7,199 nt of DNA from Planctomycetota bacterium (GCA_021776885.1 JAJFFA010000613.1:1-7199), one strand, 5' to 3'; counted from the stretch's first letter, positions 1 to 5,975 are shown. Program-made: numbers and translations. The notes: generated by a model from the sequence alone, not told the origin.

Positions 1-64
1 GATCGCCCTGGGGGTCTCCCTGCGTCACCTGGCCCACGCTCGCGGGGGCGCCTGGCTGCTGGCG

Positions 65-1219
65 GTGGGTGCCCTCTACCTGGGCATCGGCGCGGCCCTG
101 GTCGCGGCCTCGATGGGCTGGCTCCTGCCCCTGCCGCCCCCCCTGCCGACGCGGCTCGGACAGCGGCCGCGGGAGCGCTCCCACCCGCGCGGCCTCCTGG
201 TCTGCAACCTGGGCACTCCGGACGCCCCGACGACCTCCGCCGTGCGCCGCTACCTGCGCGAGTTCCTGTCCGACCCCTGGGTCGTCGAGGCACCGCGCGC
301 CCTGTGGCTGAGCGTGCTGAACCTGATCGTCCTGCCCCTGCGCGCCAGGGCCTCGGCCGAGGCCTACCGCGCCGTCTGGACCCCCTCGGGGTCGCCCCTG
401 GCCCAGGGCACCGAGCGCATCGCCGCGGCCCTGGCCACGCGCCTGGGCAGCGGCTGGCGGGTCGAGGTCGCGATGCGCTACGGAAAGCCCTCCCTGGCCA
501 CCGGGCTCGAGACCCTGGGTCGCGCGGACTGTGAGGAGATCCACGTCCTGCCGCTCTTTCCGCAGTACAGCCGAACGACCACCGGCACCCTGCAGGCGGC
601 CCTGTCCCGGGCGGCGCAGCGCGAGCGCGCCCAGCCGGCCCTGCGCTTCGTCCCGCCCTGGTACGACGACCCCGATTACCTGGCGGCCCTGGCGCGCAGC
701 GTCGCCCCCGCCCTGGCCGGCGGCGGGATGCTCGTGATCAGCTGCCACGGCCTGCCCGAGTCCTACGTGCGCGCGGGCGATCCGTACCTCGACCACTGCC
801 AGAGCACGGCCCACGGCCTGGCCCAGGCCCTGGGGCTCGGGGACGCCGCCTGGCGCATCGCCTTCCAGTCGCGCTTCGGCAGCGAGCGCTGGCTCTCCCC
901 CTACCTGGACGAGGTGGTCCCCGACCTGGCTCGCGAGCACCCGCGGGTGGTCGTGGTCGCCCCCGGCTTCGCCGCGGACTGTCTCGAGACCCTGGAAGAG
1001 ATCGGCATCCGCCTGCGGCGGGACTTCGAGCGCGCCGGCGGAACCGAGCTGGTGCTGGTGCCTTGCCTCGAGGCCGAGGCCGTGTGGATGGACGCCCTGG
1101 CCGCCCGGGTGCTGCAGGGGGCGGGGGGGCGCGCCCCCGCGGAGGCGGGCACGAGAGGCCCCGGCCAGGTCAGTCCGTCAGCGCCGGAAGCACCCCGCTC
1201 GACGCCGGTTAGGCAATAG
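65..1219 (+). CDS. hemH: Ferrochelatase with N-terminal membrane segment (5' end uncertain)
   Basis: Ferrochelatase inserts Fe2+ into protoporphyrin IX, the last step of protoheme synthesis. Numbering from the GTG at 65 (384 aa), family motifs occur in order: GLLVCNLGTPDAPT (43-56), LPLFPQYSRTTTGT (162-175), SCHGLPESYVRAGDPY (226-241) with the metal-inserting His228, FQSRFGSERWLSPY (267-280), and GFAADCLETLEE (301-312) with Glu308 at the second active-site position. The catalytic core is complete. The start is not secure: the frame is open to base 2, and the hydrophobic stretch at residues 1-23 already begins before the GTG (upstream codons read GAWLLAV). ATG 113 would cut that helix. The protein may therefore be membrane-anchored, or fused to a membrane protein lying outside the window. 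The last ~30 residues (Gly, Ala, Pro-rich) look disordered. No other heme gene is visible. The family call is very sure; the start is not. Confidence 0.95.
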   Translation: MGALYLGIGAALVAASMGWLLPLPPPLPTRLGQRPRERSHPRGLLVCNLGTPDAPTTSAVRRYLREFLSDPWVVEAPRALWLSVLNLIVLPLRARASAEAYRAVWTPSGSPLAQGTERIAAALATRLGSGWRVEVAMRYGKPSLATGLETLGRADCEEIHVLPLFPQYSRTTTGTLQAALSRAAQRERAQPALRFVPPWYDDPDYLAALARSVAPALAGGGMLVISCHGLPESYVRAGDPYLDHCQSTAHGLAQALGLGDAAWRIAFQSRFGSERWLSPYLDEVVPDLAREHPRVVVVAPGFAADCLETLEEIGIRLRRDFERAGGTELVLVPCLEAEAVWMDALAARVLQGAGGRAPAEAGTRGPGQVSPSAPEAPRSTPVRQ

Positions 1220-1222
1220 AGC

Positions 1223-1252
1223 GGCCCACTGGCTTGAGAACAGGCCAGGGCC
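1223..1252 (+). terminator. Hairpin just after the ferrochelatase stop
   Basis: GGCCC (1223-1227), then TGGC (1230-1233), pairs with GCCA (1244-1247) and GGGCC (1248-1252). This gives a 9-bp stem with a two-base bulge and a 10-base loop, starting 4 bases after the TAG. There is no U-tract, so it is only terminator-like and may instead protect the 3' end. Confidence 0.35.
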
Positions 1253-1262
1253 TCGCCAAACT
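1234..1262 (+). promoter_or_regulatory. Weak candidate promoter for the small basic protein gene
   Basis: TTGAGA (1234-1239) lies 17 bases before CAAACT (1257-1262). The -35 is 5/6 to consensus; the -10 is poor (3/6, but keeps the key second A and last T). It would give a ~55-base leader to ATG 1323. It overlaps the hairpin of the preceding gene, so this is a tentative call. Confidence 0.2.
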
Positions 1263-1322
1263 TCTCGCTTGGGCGCTTCGCTATTCAGAAGCAGCCCGGT
1301 TGATCAGCCCACGACCCAACAA

Positions 1323-1658
1323 ATGGCCAAGAAGAAGACCGCCCGGAAAGCCGCTCCCGGCAAGACCCGCTATCGCCGCTCCGACGAGGAATTGATCACC
1401 GATCTCAAGGAGCGCATCAAGGAGCTCAAGGAGCGCCAGGAAGCCAAGAAGCTCAAGCAATCGGTGGCCGTGAAGGCGACCCTGACCTCGGTGCGCTACA
1501 TCGACAAGGCCCTCGAGGCGGCTGAGGAGGAGAGCCACACCAAGCTGCGCCATGTCCTGACCGACGCGCGTAAGCCGCTCGAGGAGTTCCTGGGCGCCGA
1601 GGGCCTCAAGCTGCCCAAGGCGCGCAAGCCGCGGGGCCGGCGTCCCAAGGAGGGCTGA
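1323..1658 (+). CDS. Small basic coiled-coil protein with AT-hook-like tail
   Basis: A 111-residue protein of unknown function. It has three parts. The Lys/Arg-rich N-terminus begins MAKKKTARKAAPGK. A charged helical middle (about 21-90) includes DLKERIKELKERQEAKKLK, a pattern typical of a coiled coil. The basic C-terminus RKPRGRRPK (101-109) resembles an AT-hook (core PRGRP), which binds the minor groove of DNA. Together these suggest a nucleoid-associated or other nucleic-acid-binding protein; that is inference from composition. I chose ATG 1323 because the only earlier in-frame start is a TTG at 1269, whose extra 18 residues look like translated leader and which has no Shine-Dalgarno sequence. 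ATG 1323 lacks a clear one too. The gene stands alone between hairpins, so a single-gene transcript is plausible. Confidence 0.75.
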   Translation: MAKKKTARKAAPGKTRYRRSDEELITDLKERIKELKERQEAKKLKQSVAVKATLTSVRYIDKALEAAEEESHTKLRHVLTDARKPLEEFLGAEGLKLPKARKPRGRRPKEG

Positions 1659-1672
1659 GGCCCAGGCCGCCT

Positions 1673-1692
1673 GGGGCACGCTTGCGTGTCCC
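1673..1692 (+). terminator. Hairpin with CUUG tetraloop after the small basic protein gene
   Basis: GGGGCACG (1673-1680) pairs with CGTGTCCC (1685-1692) around CTTG: 8 bp with one G-U pair. G-CUUG-C is a known stable tetraloop. It begins 14 bases after the TGA. A run of C, not U, follows, so it is not a classical intrinsic terminator. Confidence 0.35.
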
Positions 1693-1702
1693 CCGGGTGC
1701 CC

Positions 1703-1729
1703 GCCAGCCTGCGCGCCGTGCGCGCTGGC
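1703..1729 (+). terminator. Second hairpin in tandem
   Basis: GCCAGC (1703-1708) and GCGC (1711-1714) pair with GCGC (1720-1723) and GCTGGC (1724-1729) around GCCGT, giving 10 bp with a two-base bulge. It lies 10 bases beyond the previous hairpin and also lacks a U-tract. Two stable hairpins back to back suggest a transcript end. The rest of this gap up to the next gene shows nothing else I can support. Confidence 0.3.
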
Positions 1730-1887
1730 CGCGCACGATTACAGGGAAGAGGGACGGCCAGCGGTCGTCTCGCGTCAGTTCTTGGTTTAGAGGATCGACA
1801 AGTCCCCACTGGGCCGCGTCCTTCCCCGTAGCCTCGACCGTCCGGACCCACTAGTCCGAACCGCTCCCCATGCGCGCCCCGCCCCTG

Positions 1888-1892
1888 AAGGA
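1888..1892 (+). promoter_or_regulatory. Shine-Dalgarno that sets the start of the exported-protein gene
   Basis: AAGGA ends 7 bases before ATG 1900, an ideal spacing. It lies inside the extra codons that would exist if ATG 1870 were used, so it argues for the shorter protein. Confidence 0.55.
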
Positions 1893-1899
1893 TCGTGGA

Positions 1900-3456
1900 A
1901 TGATCATGCACCGTTCGAACGCCCTGGCCCTGGCCCTCGCGTCCCTGCTCGCCGCGCCCGCCCCCGCCGCCCCCCCGAGCAGCTCCGCGACTCCCGTGGG
2001 CCGCACTGCCGAGTCGATCGACTTCGCTGCCCTCGGCCGGTCCTTCGTGAAGGCGAACTGCCCGGACGGCGCCGACCACACGACCTGCCCCTGGGAGACG
2101 ATCCTCGCTGCGCGCTACGCGCGGCTGACGGTCGGCGTGTACGACGTCTATTTCCCGGTCCAGAAGCTGAAGGTGAAGGAGCGTGCCAAGGAGCTGAACG
2201 AGGGCGTCCTGGGCCTGCTCGACATGCAGCGCTACTGGATCCAGTGGCTGCTCGGCAGCGAGAGCGAGACGGCCAAAGCGGGCCTGGCGGACCTCGAGCT
2301 GGTGCGCGATTGGTACGAGAGCCTCAAGACCAGCCAGGTCTCCAAGTTCGACCCCGAAGAGGACGGGACCTTCTTCGAGCAGATGAAGTGCAAGGACGAG
2401 GTGCTGGCGGCCGCCGGGCGCCTCGATGCTCTGCTGCACGACCGCGAGACCATGGGGCTCGCCCCCGACCCGGGACGCCAGGCGCGGATCCTGCTCGCCC
2501 CCGACCGGCGACTCTTCATGGAGCTGGTCGGCTACGCGGGCCTGGTCGACGACGACCAGCGCAAGGCTTACTGGATCGACGGCGTCGACCAGTGGACGCA
2601 CATCTGGGTCGACTGGGTCAACGTGCTGGCCCACGAGTACGCCCCCTGGGGCGGCTTCGACCCCGACTTCAGCCGGGGTGAGACGATGACCGTCCACGAC
2701 CAGACCGGGCTGGTCGAGCACATCGTCCAGCGCTCCACCATCGCCCTGGTGCGCAACTGCCTCGTCGGCCGCGAGCCGGGCCATGTCGAGGACGCCATCT
2801 CCCTGAACCTGGCCATCGAGGTCTGCGGCGAGGTCAACACGATCGACAGCGCCGGCGTGCGCGGCACCTCGGGTGCGACGACCGCGCCCTATTCGCGCTT
2901 CGTCCCGGGCGGCAACTCCGCGGGCGGCGTGCTGCCCGCGATCTCCGCCGCGCCCTTCGACGCCCTGGTCGAGAACCAGTGGCGTGTGGGCGGCGGCCAG
3001 GACCACTTCATCGACAACCTGAAGAAGGGTCAGAAGGACGGCGCCAAGCGCGCGGCCAAGGACCGCTCGAACCCGCTCTCGAAGGACAAGCACGCGCACT
3101 TCACCCTGGCCTCCGACGCGAGCGCCGAGAAGTACGTGCTCAGCGCTCCGTTCATGGGCTCGATCGCGATGAAGAAGGAGTACCCGCCCTTCGAGTTCCT
3201 GGTCGACTACAAGGAGTTCTTCCGCGCCTACAAGACAGCCTTCTTCCACTGGCTGCGCATGAAGGGCGTGGAGAACGACGAGGACCTCTCGCGCGAGAAG
3301 TACCGCGCCCTGCTGCACGGCCTCTCGGGACTGGAATCCCACGAGGGCGTCGACGCCCTGGTGCTGTCGATCTACGGGCTGCCGCTCTCGGGCCCCAGCG
3401 GCGAAGAGGACAGCCTCGAGTGGCGCTTCCTGCGCTGGCTGCCGAAGGGCAAGTGA
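1900..3456 (+). CDS. Exported protein of unknown function, 518 aa
   Basis: I do not recognise this family. From ATG 1900 the protein begins with a clear signal peptide: MIMHR, a hydrophobic Ala/Leu run (about residues 7-19) and an Ala/Pro segment offering cleavage near residue 24. The mature protein is predicted soluble, rich in charged and aromatic residues and mostly helical, with five Cys (54, 63, 164, 287, 309). The first pair sits in a short CPDGADHTTC segment, which could form a disulphide. Trp-rich stretches (WIDGVDQWTHIWVDWV, 225-240) and a following HEYAPWGG stand out. A Gly/Ser-rich region (about 318-343) breaks the helical pattern. I see no HExxH or Ser hydrolase motif. The alternative ATG 1870 adds ten residues but leaves the Shine-Dalgarno inside the gene. 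It ends 22 bases before the DUF457-type gene and is probably co-transcribed with it. Confidence 0.8.
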   Translation: MIMHRSNALALALASLLAAPAPAAPPSSSATPVGRTAESIDFAALGRSFVKANCPDGADHTTCPWETILAARYARLTVGVYDVYFPVQKLKVKERAKELNEGVLGLLDMQRYWIQWLLGSESETAKAGLADLELVRDWYESLKTSQVSKFDPEEDGTFFEQMKCKDEVLAAAGRLDALLHDRETMGLAPDPGRQARILLAPDRRLFMELVGYAGLVDDDQRKAYWIDGVDQWTHIWVDWVNVLAHEYAPWGGFDPDFSRGETMTVHDQTGLVEHIVQRSTIALVRNCLVGREPGHVEDAISLNLAIEVCGEVNTIDSAGVRGTSGATTAPYSRFVPGGNSAGGVLPAISAAPFDALVENQWRVGGGQDHFIDNLKKGQKDGAKRAAKDRSNPLSKDKHAHFTLASDASAEKYVLSAPFMGSIAMKKEYPPFEFLVDYKEFFRAYKTAFFHWLRMKGVENDEDLSREKYRALLHGLSGLESHEGVDALVLSIYGLPLSGPSGEEDSLEWRFLRWLPKGK

Positions 3457-3478
3457 GGCCGCTCGCGGCGCCCCGGGC

Positions 3479-4567
3479 TTGGACAACCTGACCCATAGCC
3501 TGTTCGGCGCCGCCCTGGCCAAGACGCGTCTGGGCGGGATGGCGCGCGGCGCCGGTCCGGCCCTCGTGCTGGGCGCGAACCTGCCGGACCTCGACATCAT
3601 CCTGCAGCCGTTCGGCGGCAAGGACGCCTACCTGGTGCACCACCGTGGGCTGACCCACGGGGCCCTGGGCGTCGCCCTGCAGGCCCTGGTCCTGGCCGCC
3701 ATCCTGGTCGTGTACGACCGGCGCAGGGGTGCGGACGGGCGCCGCCCGACGACCTGGATCGGCGCCCTGTGCGTGGCCGGCGCGGGTCTGGCCAGCCATC
3801 CCCTGCTCGACCTGTTGAACAACTACGGCCTGCGCCCCTGGCTGCCCTTCGACACGACGCGCTACTACGGCGACCTGGTCTTCATCGCAGACCCCTGGCT
3901 GTGGCTCGCCTTCGGCGCGGCGACGGCCCTGGCCGGGGCGCGCACCCGGGCCGGGAGCATCACCCTGGCCTTGCTCGCCCTGGCCGCCAGCGGCCTCGTC
4001 TACGGGTCCGGTCGCGTGCCGCTGGCCCTGCGCGTCGTCTGGCCCGTGGCCCTGGCCCTGATCGCGTCCCTGCGCCGGGCGGGCGTAGGACGCCGCCGCC
4101 CGGGCCGCATCCAGGCCGTGGTCGTCCTGCTCTTCGGCGCCTACCTGGCCCTGCTCGGAAGCAACGGAGCGCGGGCCACCGACGCGGCCCGCCAGCACCT
4201 GGCACGGGCCGGCATCGCCATCGAGAGCGGGTCAGCGGTCACCCTCGGGCCGGGCACCGGCGATCCCTTCCGCTGGACGGTGTTCCTGGAGGACGAGGAG
4301 CGCATCCAGCGCGTCGACCTGCACCTCTTCGACCCGGCGGCCGCGCGCACCACGGGCTTCGACAAGAACCTCGAGCACCCCGCTCTGACCCGCGCGGAGT
4401 CGCGCTACCCGCGGCAGCTCGCGGCCTGGCGCTACTTCGCGCGCAACCCCAGGGTGGTCGTCGAGGGGGAGCCGCAGTCGGGCGAGACGCTCTGGCTCCT
4501 CGACGCACGCTACCAGAGCCGTCCCTTCGACAGCTGGTGCTGCTACGGGCTCTTCCTCGGGGAGTGA
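3479..4567 (+). CDS. YdjM/DUF457-type membrane metal-dependent hydrolase
   Basis: A 362-residue membrane protein of the YdjM-like family (DUF457, Pfam PF04307), annotated as inner-membrane metal-dependent hydrolases; the true substrate is unknown. The family signature is clear: MDNLTHSLFGAALAKT at the very N-terminus, GANLPDLDII (32-41), HHRGLTHG (54-61), HPLLDLLNNYG (107-117) and YGDLVFIADPW (130-140). The likely metal-ligand set is His6, Asp37/Asp39, His54/His60, His107, Asp111, Asp132 and Asp138. About five or six hydrophobic helices follow (roughly 61-79, 93-110, 160-177, 181-197, 211-227), then a soluble C-terminal domain (about 230-362). The TTG start is supported because members of this family usually begin MDNLTHS. 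No Shine-Dalgarno is visible; with the 22-base gap, translational coupling to the exported-protein gene is plausible. Confidence 0.88.
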   Translation: MDNLTHSLFGAALAKTRLGGMARGAGPALVLGANLPDLDIILQPFGGKDAYLVHHRGLTHGALGVALQALVLAAILVVYDRRRGADGRRPTTWIGALCVAGAGLASHPLLDLLNNYGLRPWLPFDTTRYYGDLVFIADPWLWLAFGAATALAGARTRAGSITLALLALAASGLVYGSGRVPLALRVVWPVALALIASLRRAGVGRRRPGRIQAVVVLLFGAYLALLGSNGARATDAARQHLARAGIAIESGSAVTLGPGTGDPFRWTVFLEDEERIQRVDLHLFDPAAARTTGFDKNLEHPALTRAESRYPRQLAAWRYFARNPRVVVEGEPQSGETLWLLDARYQSRPFDSWCCYGLFLGE

Positions 4568-4568
4568 G

Positions 4569-4622
4569 CCTGGGCCTCACCAGGGCGCTACCCAGGAAGT
4601 ACAGCCCCGGGGCGAAACCCCG
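4569..4622 (+). terminator. Two hairpins after the DUF457-type gene
   Basis: CCTGGG (4569-4574) pairs with CCCAGG (4591-4596), starting two bases after the stop codon. CGGGG (4608-4612) pairs with CCCCG (4618-4622) around CGAAA. Neither has a U-tract. Together they probably mark the 3' end of the two-gene transcript. Confidence 0.35.
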
Positions 4623-4821
4623 TCGCCCAGCTCCCGTAATGAAGGTGTGCCGGCGCGTGGCAGGCGAGGGGGTTGATGAGGCCCTCTTCAGCGCGACGGA
4701 CACCTCTACCTGAAGGACCGTCTCCGGGTTGCGCTTGGCAGAAGCAGACCCGGGGGCGGAATACATCGCGCGGCGCGCGGCGCCTACGTCTTGCGGGGCG
4801 AAAGCGACTTCCCAATGGCGC

Positions 4822-4847
4822 CCGGCGAGACAAGCCCCGTCTCCCGG
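4822..4847. other. Hairpin downstream of the tRNA
   Basis: CCGG plus GAGAC (4822-4831, with a bulged C) pairs with GTCTC plus CCGG (4839-4847) around a 7-base loop, 9 bp in total. Read on the - strand it lies about 33 bases beyond the tRNA 3' end and could help end or process that transcript. No U-tract follows on the - strand. Confidence 0.3.
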
Positions 4848-4877
4848 CCATGGCGCCCTTGGCCATGACGCCCTTGG
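4848..4877. repeat. 15-bp tandem repeat abutting the tRNA 3' end
   Basis: CCATGGCGCCCTTGG (4848-4862) is followed directly by CCATGACGCCCTTGG (4863-4877), 14 of 15 identical. A more degenerate copy of its core, AATGGCGCCC, lies at 4814-4823. The second unit ends three bases from the tRNA CCA end. Confidence 0.8.
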
Positions 4878-4879
4878 CC

Positions 4880-4956
4880 TGGTAGCGAGGACGAGACTTG
4901 AACTCGTGACCCCTGGCTTATGAAGCCAGTGCTCTAACCAACTGAGCTACCTCGCC
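4880..4956 (-). tRNA. tRNA with CAU anticodon, most likely elongator tRNA-Met
   Basis: The - strand folds as a full cloverleaf of 77 bases. The acceptor GGCGAGG pairs with CCTCGCT (G1-U72 wobble), with U8-A9 between acceptor and D-arm. The D-arm is GCTC/GAGC with loop AGTTGGTTA. The anticodon arm CTGGC-TTCATAA-GCCAG has anticodon CAT. The variable loop is GGGTC, and the T-arm ACGAG-TTCAAGT-CTCGT has a standard T-loop. Discriminator A73 and an encoded CCA (4882-4880) complete it. It is not the initiator: there is no 1-72 mismatch of the C-A type, C11-G24 is elongator-like, and the anticodon stem lacks the three consecutive GC pairs. tRNA-Ile2, whose CAU is modified by TilS, is the alternative; the overall sequence favours Met. 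It is transcribed leftward, like the cupin operon to its right. Confidence 0.96.
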
Positions 4957-5046
4957 CGGCGGCCCGAGAGGCTACCGGGGCGGGACCGCGGGGTCTACCC
5001 CCGTAGCTGTAGCTCCTGCTCTGGCTCGCGGACCCGAGGTCTGCGC

Positions 5047-5079
5047 GGGGCCGAGGGCCTGGGAGACCGCGGGGGGGGG
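5047..5079 (+). other. G-quadruplex-type G-run cluster
   Basis: Four G-runs of at least three (5047-5050, 5055-5057, 5061-5063 and a run of nine at 5071-5079) are separated by 4, 3 and 7 bases. This meets the usual G3+N1-7 pattern. The G9 homopolymer is also a likely place for sequencing length errors. Confidence 0.55.
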
Positions 5080-5094
5080 CGCAGAAGAAAGATT

Positions 5095-5119
5095 AGAGAA
5101 AGGTCGGTCGTTTCGACCG
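5095..5119 (-). terminator. Candidate intrinsic terminator of the cupin-dioxygenase operon
   Basis: On the - strand a 6-bp perfect stem CGGTCG/CGACCG (5119-5114 with 5110-5105) closes an AAA loop, and a T-rich stretch (TTTCTCT) begins three bases later. It lies about 260 bases beyond the dioxygenase stop. This is the best terminator-like signal in the gap for leftward transcription, though the U-tract is imperfect. Confidence 0.35.
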
Positions 5120-5143
5120 CGCTTCGCGTTTTCGAAGGTGAGG

Positions 5144-5341
5144 GAGGCGAGCTTCGCCTCTCGACCGAGGCGGAGCCCGAACCGCCGCTCCCGCTCCTGG
5201 GTTCGCACCCGGGAAACGGACCAAGGGGGGAACCGAGAGAGTCCCGGGCGCGCCGCTCTAGGGTGGCGCGCCCTCTCCCTGTTCGGCGGTGAGCGGACGT
5301 ATTAAGGCTCCGCCTCATTTCCGCGCCTCGCTTCAGCGCGG
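5144..5341. other. Nested inverted repeats, possible structured RNA
   Basis: Five local or long-range pairings can coexist. GAGGCGA/TCGCCTC (5144-5150 with 5154-5160) is a 7-bp hairpin. GAGGCGGAGCC (5167-5177) pairs perfectly with GGCTCCGCCTC (5306-5316). Inside it, ACCGCCG (5181-5187) pairs with CGGCGGT (5284-5290). Within that lie two hairpins: CCTGGGT/ACCCGGG (5196-5202 with 5207-5213, one G-U pair) and GGGCGCGCC/GGCGCGCCC (5246-5254 with 5265-5273). Finally CCGCGC/GCGCGG (5321-5326 with 5336-5341). The strand is unknown and no known RNA family is recognised. High GC makes chance helices common, so this is a candidate only. Confidence 0.3.
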
Positions 5342-5360
5342 CCCGAGTCGCCCCGAGTCG
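5342..5360. repeat. Short direct repeat
   Basis: CCCGAGTCG occurs twice with a 10-base period (5342-5350 and 5352-5360), just beyond the dioxygenase stop codon. It is a small local duplication of no known role. Confidence 0.6.
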
Positions 5361-5376
5361 TCGCGGGGCGCGCCGT

Positions 5377-5967
5377 TCAGTCGGCGGCGAAGGTGGCGCG
5401 GACCTCGGCCGGGGCGGTTTGGCAGGCCTCGCCGCGCACCGAGTGGTAGCCCAGCTCCACGCCCGTCACCTGGCCCGTGCTCGGCTCGAAGACGCGGCAC
5501 TCGTCGATGGGCTTGGCGTACAGGTGCAGGGTGACGCCGGGACCGCTCTTGGGCTGGATCAGGTGCAGGGCGATGCGATCGTCGATGAACGCCACCTGGG
5601 ACGGCCCGTAGGTGCACGAGCGGCCCTCGTCGAGGCAGGCCTCGGCCGCCTGGGGGGCGCCAGGCGCGCGGTAGTGCACCTCCTCCATGTCCCCCTCGAG
5701 GACCGCCATCCAGCACGACTGGCCGGCGTGGTCGTGGATCGGGCTGGCCTGCTCCGGCTGCCAGCACAGGAGCAGCAGCTCGTACTCCCGGGTGCGGTGG
5801 ACCAGGTTGCGGGTGTAGCGCTCATCCGACCAGCGCACGTAGTCGCGCCAGTCCTGCTGGGTACGCGCGTACTCGGCCAACAGCGCCGCCGCGCCCGCCC
5901 CCGCGGGGTCGCGCCGGAACTCGGAAGTGAGCGCCTGGCACAGGCAGTCGAGGGGGGCTTGGGTCAC
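5377..5967 (-). CDS. Cysteine dioxygenase type I (cupin-fold thiol dioxygenase)
   Basis: A 196-residue cysteine dioxygenase (PF05995, usual length about 200), which oxidises L-cysteine with O2 to cysteine sulfinate using a non-heme Fe(II) held by three His. The motifs match the rat enzyme closely: YTRNLV (51-56) supplies Tyr58 and Arg60 equivalents (Arg53 binds the carboxylate); SPIHDHAGQSCW (75-86) gives iron ligands His78 and His80 plus Cys85 at rat position 93; His135 (IALHLIQP) is the third ligand; TLHLYAKPIDECRVFE (146-161) gives His148, Tyr150 and Cys157, equal to rat His155, Tyr157 and Cys164. The start is GTG 5967, with GGAG 8 bases upstream. The frame stays open upstream to 6501, but those codons overlap the other cupin gene and are a shadow. 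It is the second gene of a two-cupin operon. Identity as a thiol dioxygenase is very sure; Arg53 favours cysteine over 3-mercaptopropionate. Confidence 0.93.
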   Translation of the reverse strand: MTQAPLDCLCQALTSEFRRDPAGAGAAALLAEYARTQQDWRDYVRWSDERYTRNLVHRTREYELLLLCWQPEQASPIHDHAGQSCWMAVLEGDMEEVHYRAPGAPQAAEACLDEGRSCTYGPSQVAFIDDRIALHLIQPKSGPGVTLHLYAKPIDECRVFEPSTGQVTGVELGYHSVRGEACQTAPAEVRATFAAD

Positions 5968-5975
5968 GGGCGCAG

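Larger units (their letters stand above)
4568..4879. other. Non-coding gap between the DUF457-type gene and the tRNA
   Basis: About 310 bases with no convincing protein gene. Short open frames exist on both strands, but their translations are low-complexity Arg/Pro/Gly-rich, lack Shine-Dalgarno sequences and match no family I know. What it does hold are several hairpins and a 15-bp tandem repeat next to the tRNA, listed separately. Confidence 0.6.
4957..5376. other. Non-coding, structure-rich gap between the tRNA and the dioxygenase gene
   Basis: About 420 bases without a convincing gene. A - strand frame over 5208-4972 starts with charged, plausible-looking residues but ends in Pro/Ala-rich filler, has no Shine-Dalgarno and ignores the local codon bias, so I do not call it. 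The gap contains a G-run cluster, a short A-rich strip (5081-5101) unusual for this window, and dense inverted repeats from 5105 to 5341. Confidence 0.6.

Noticed and set aside
1606..3621. Very long open frame on the - strand (671 codons)
   Set aside because: It is antisense to the exported-protein gene, which has a signal peptide and a good Shine-Dalgarno. Its translation is low-complexity Val/Ala/Gly/Arg-rich, as expected for the mirror of a GC-rich gene.
3152..4198. Long open frame on the - strand opposite the DUF457-type gene
   Set aside because: The + strand carries clear family motifs; the - strand product is Gln/Gly/Arg-rich with no motif.
4588..4866. Possible 92-residue Arg-rich protein on the - strand
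   Set aside because: Composition is typical of translated GC-rich non-coding DNA and it spans the tandem repeat and hairpins.
4880..4956. Initiator tRNA-fMet
   Set aside because: It has C11-G24, no C1-A72 type mismatch, and lacks the three consecutive G-C pairs of the initiator anticodon stem.
5118..5132. Rightward terminator CGCG-CTT-CGCG followed by TTTT
   Set aside because: The stem is only 4 bp and no rightward gene ends nearby; the overlapping - strand hairpin is a better fit.
4972..5208. Possible 78-residue protein on the - strand
   Set aside because: Charged first half looks plausible, but there is no Shine-Dalgarno, no family match I know, codon use drifts from the local bias, and the end is Pro/Ala filler over hairpins.
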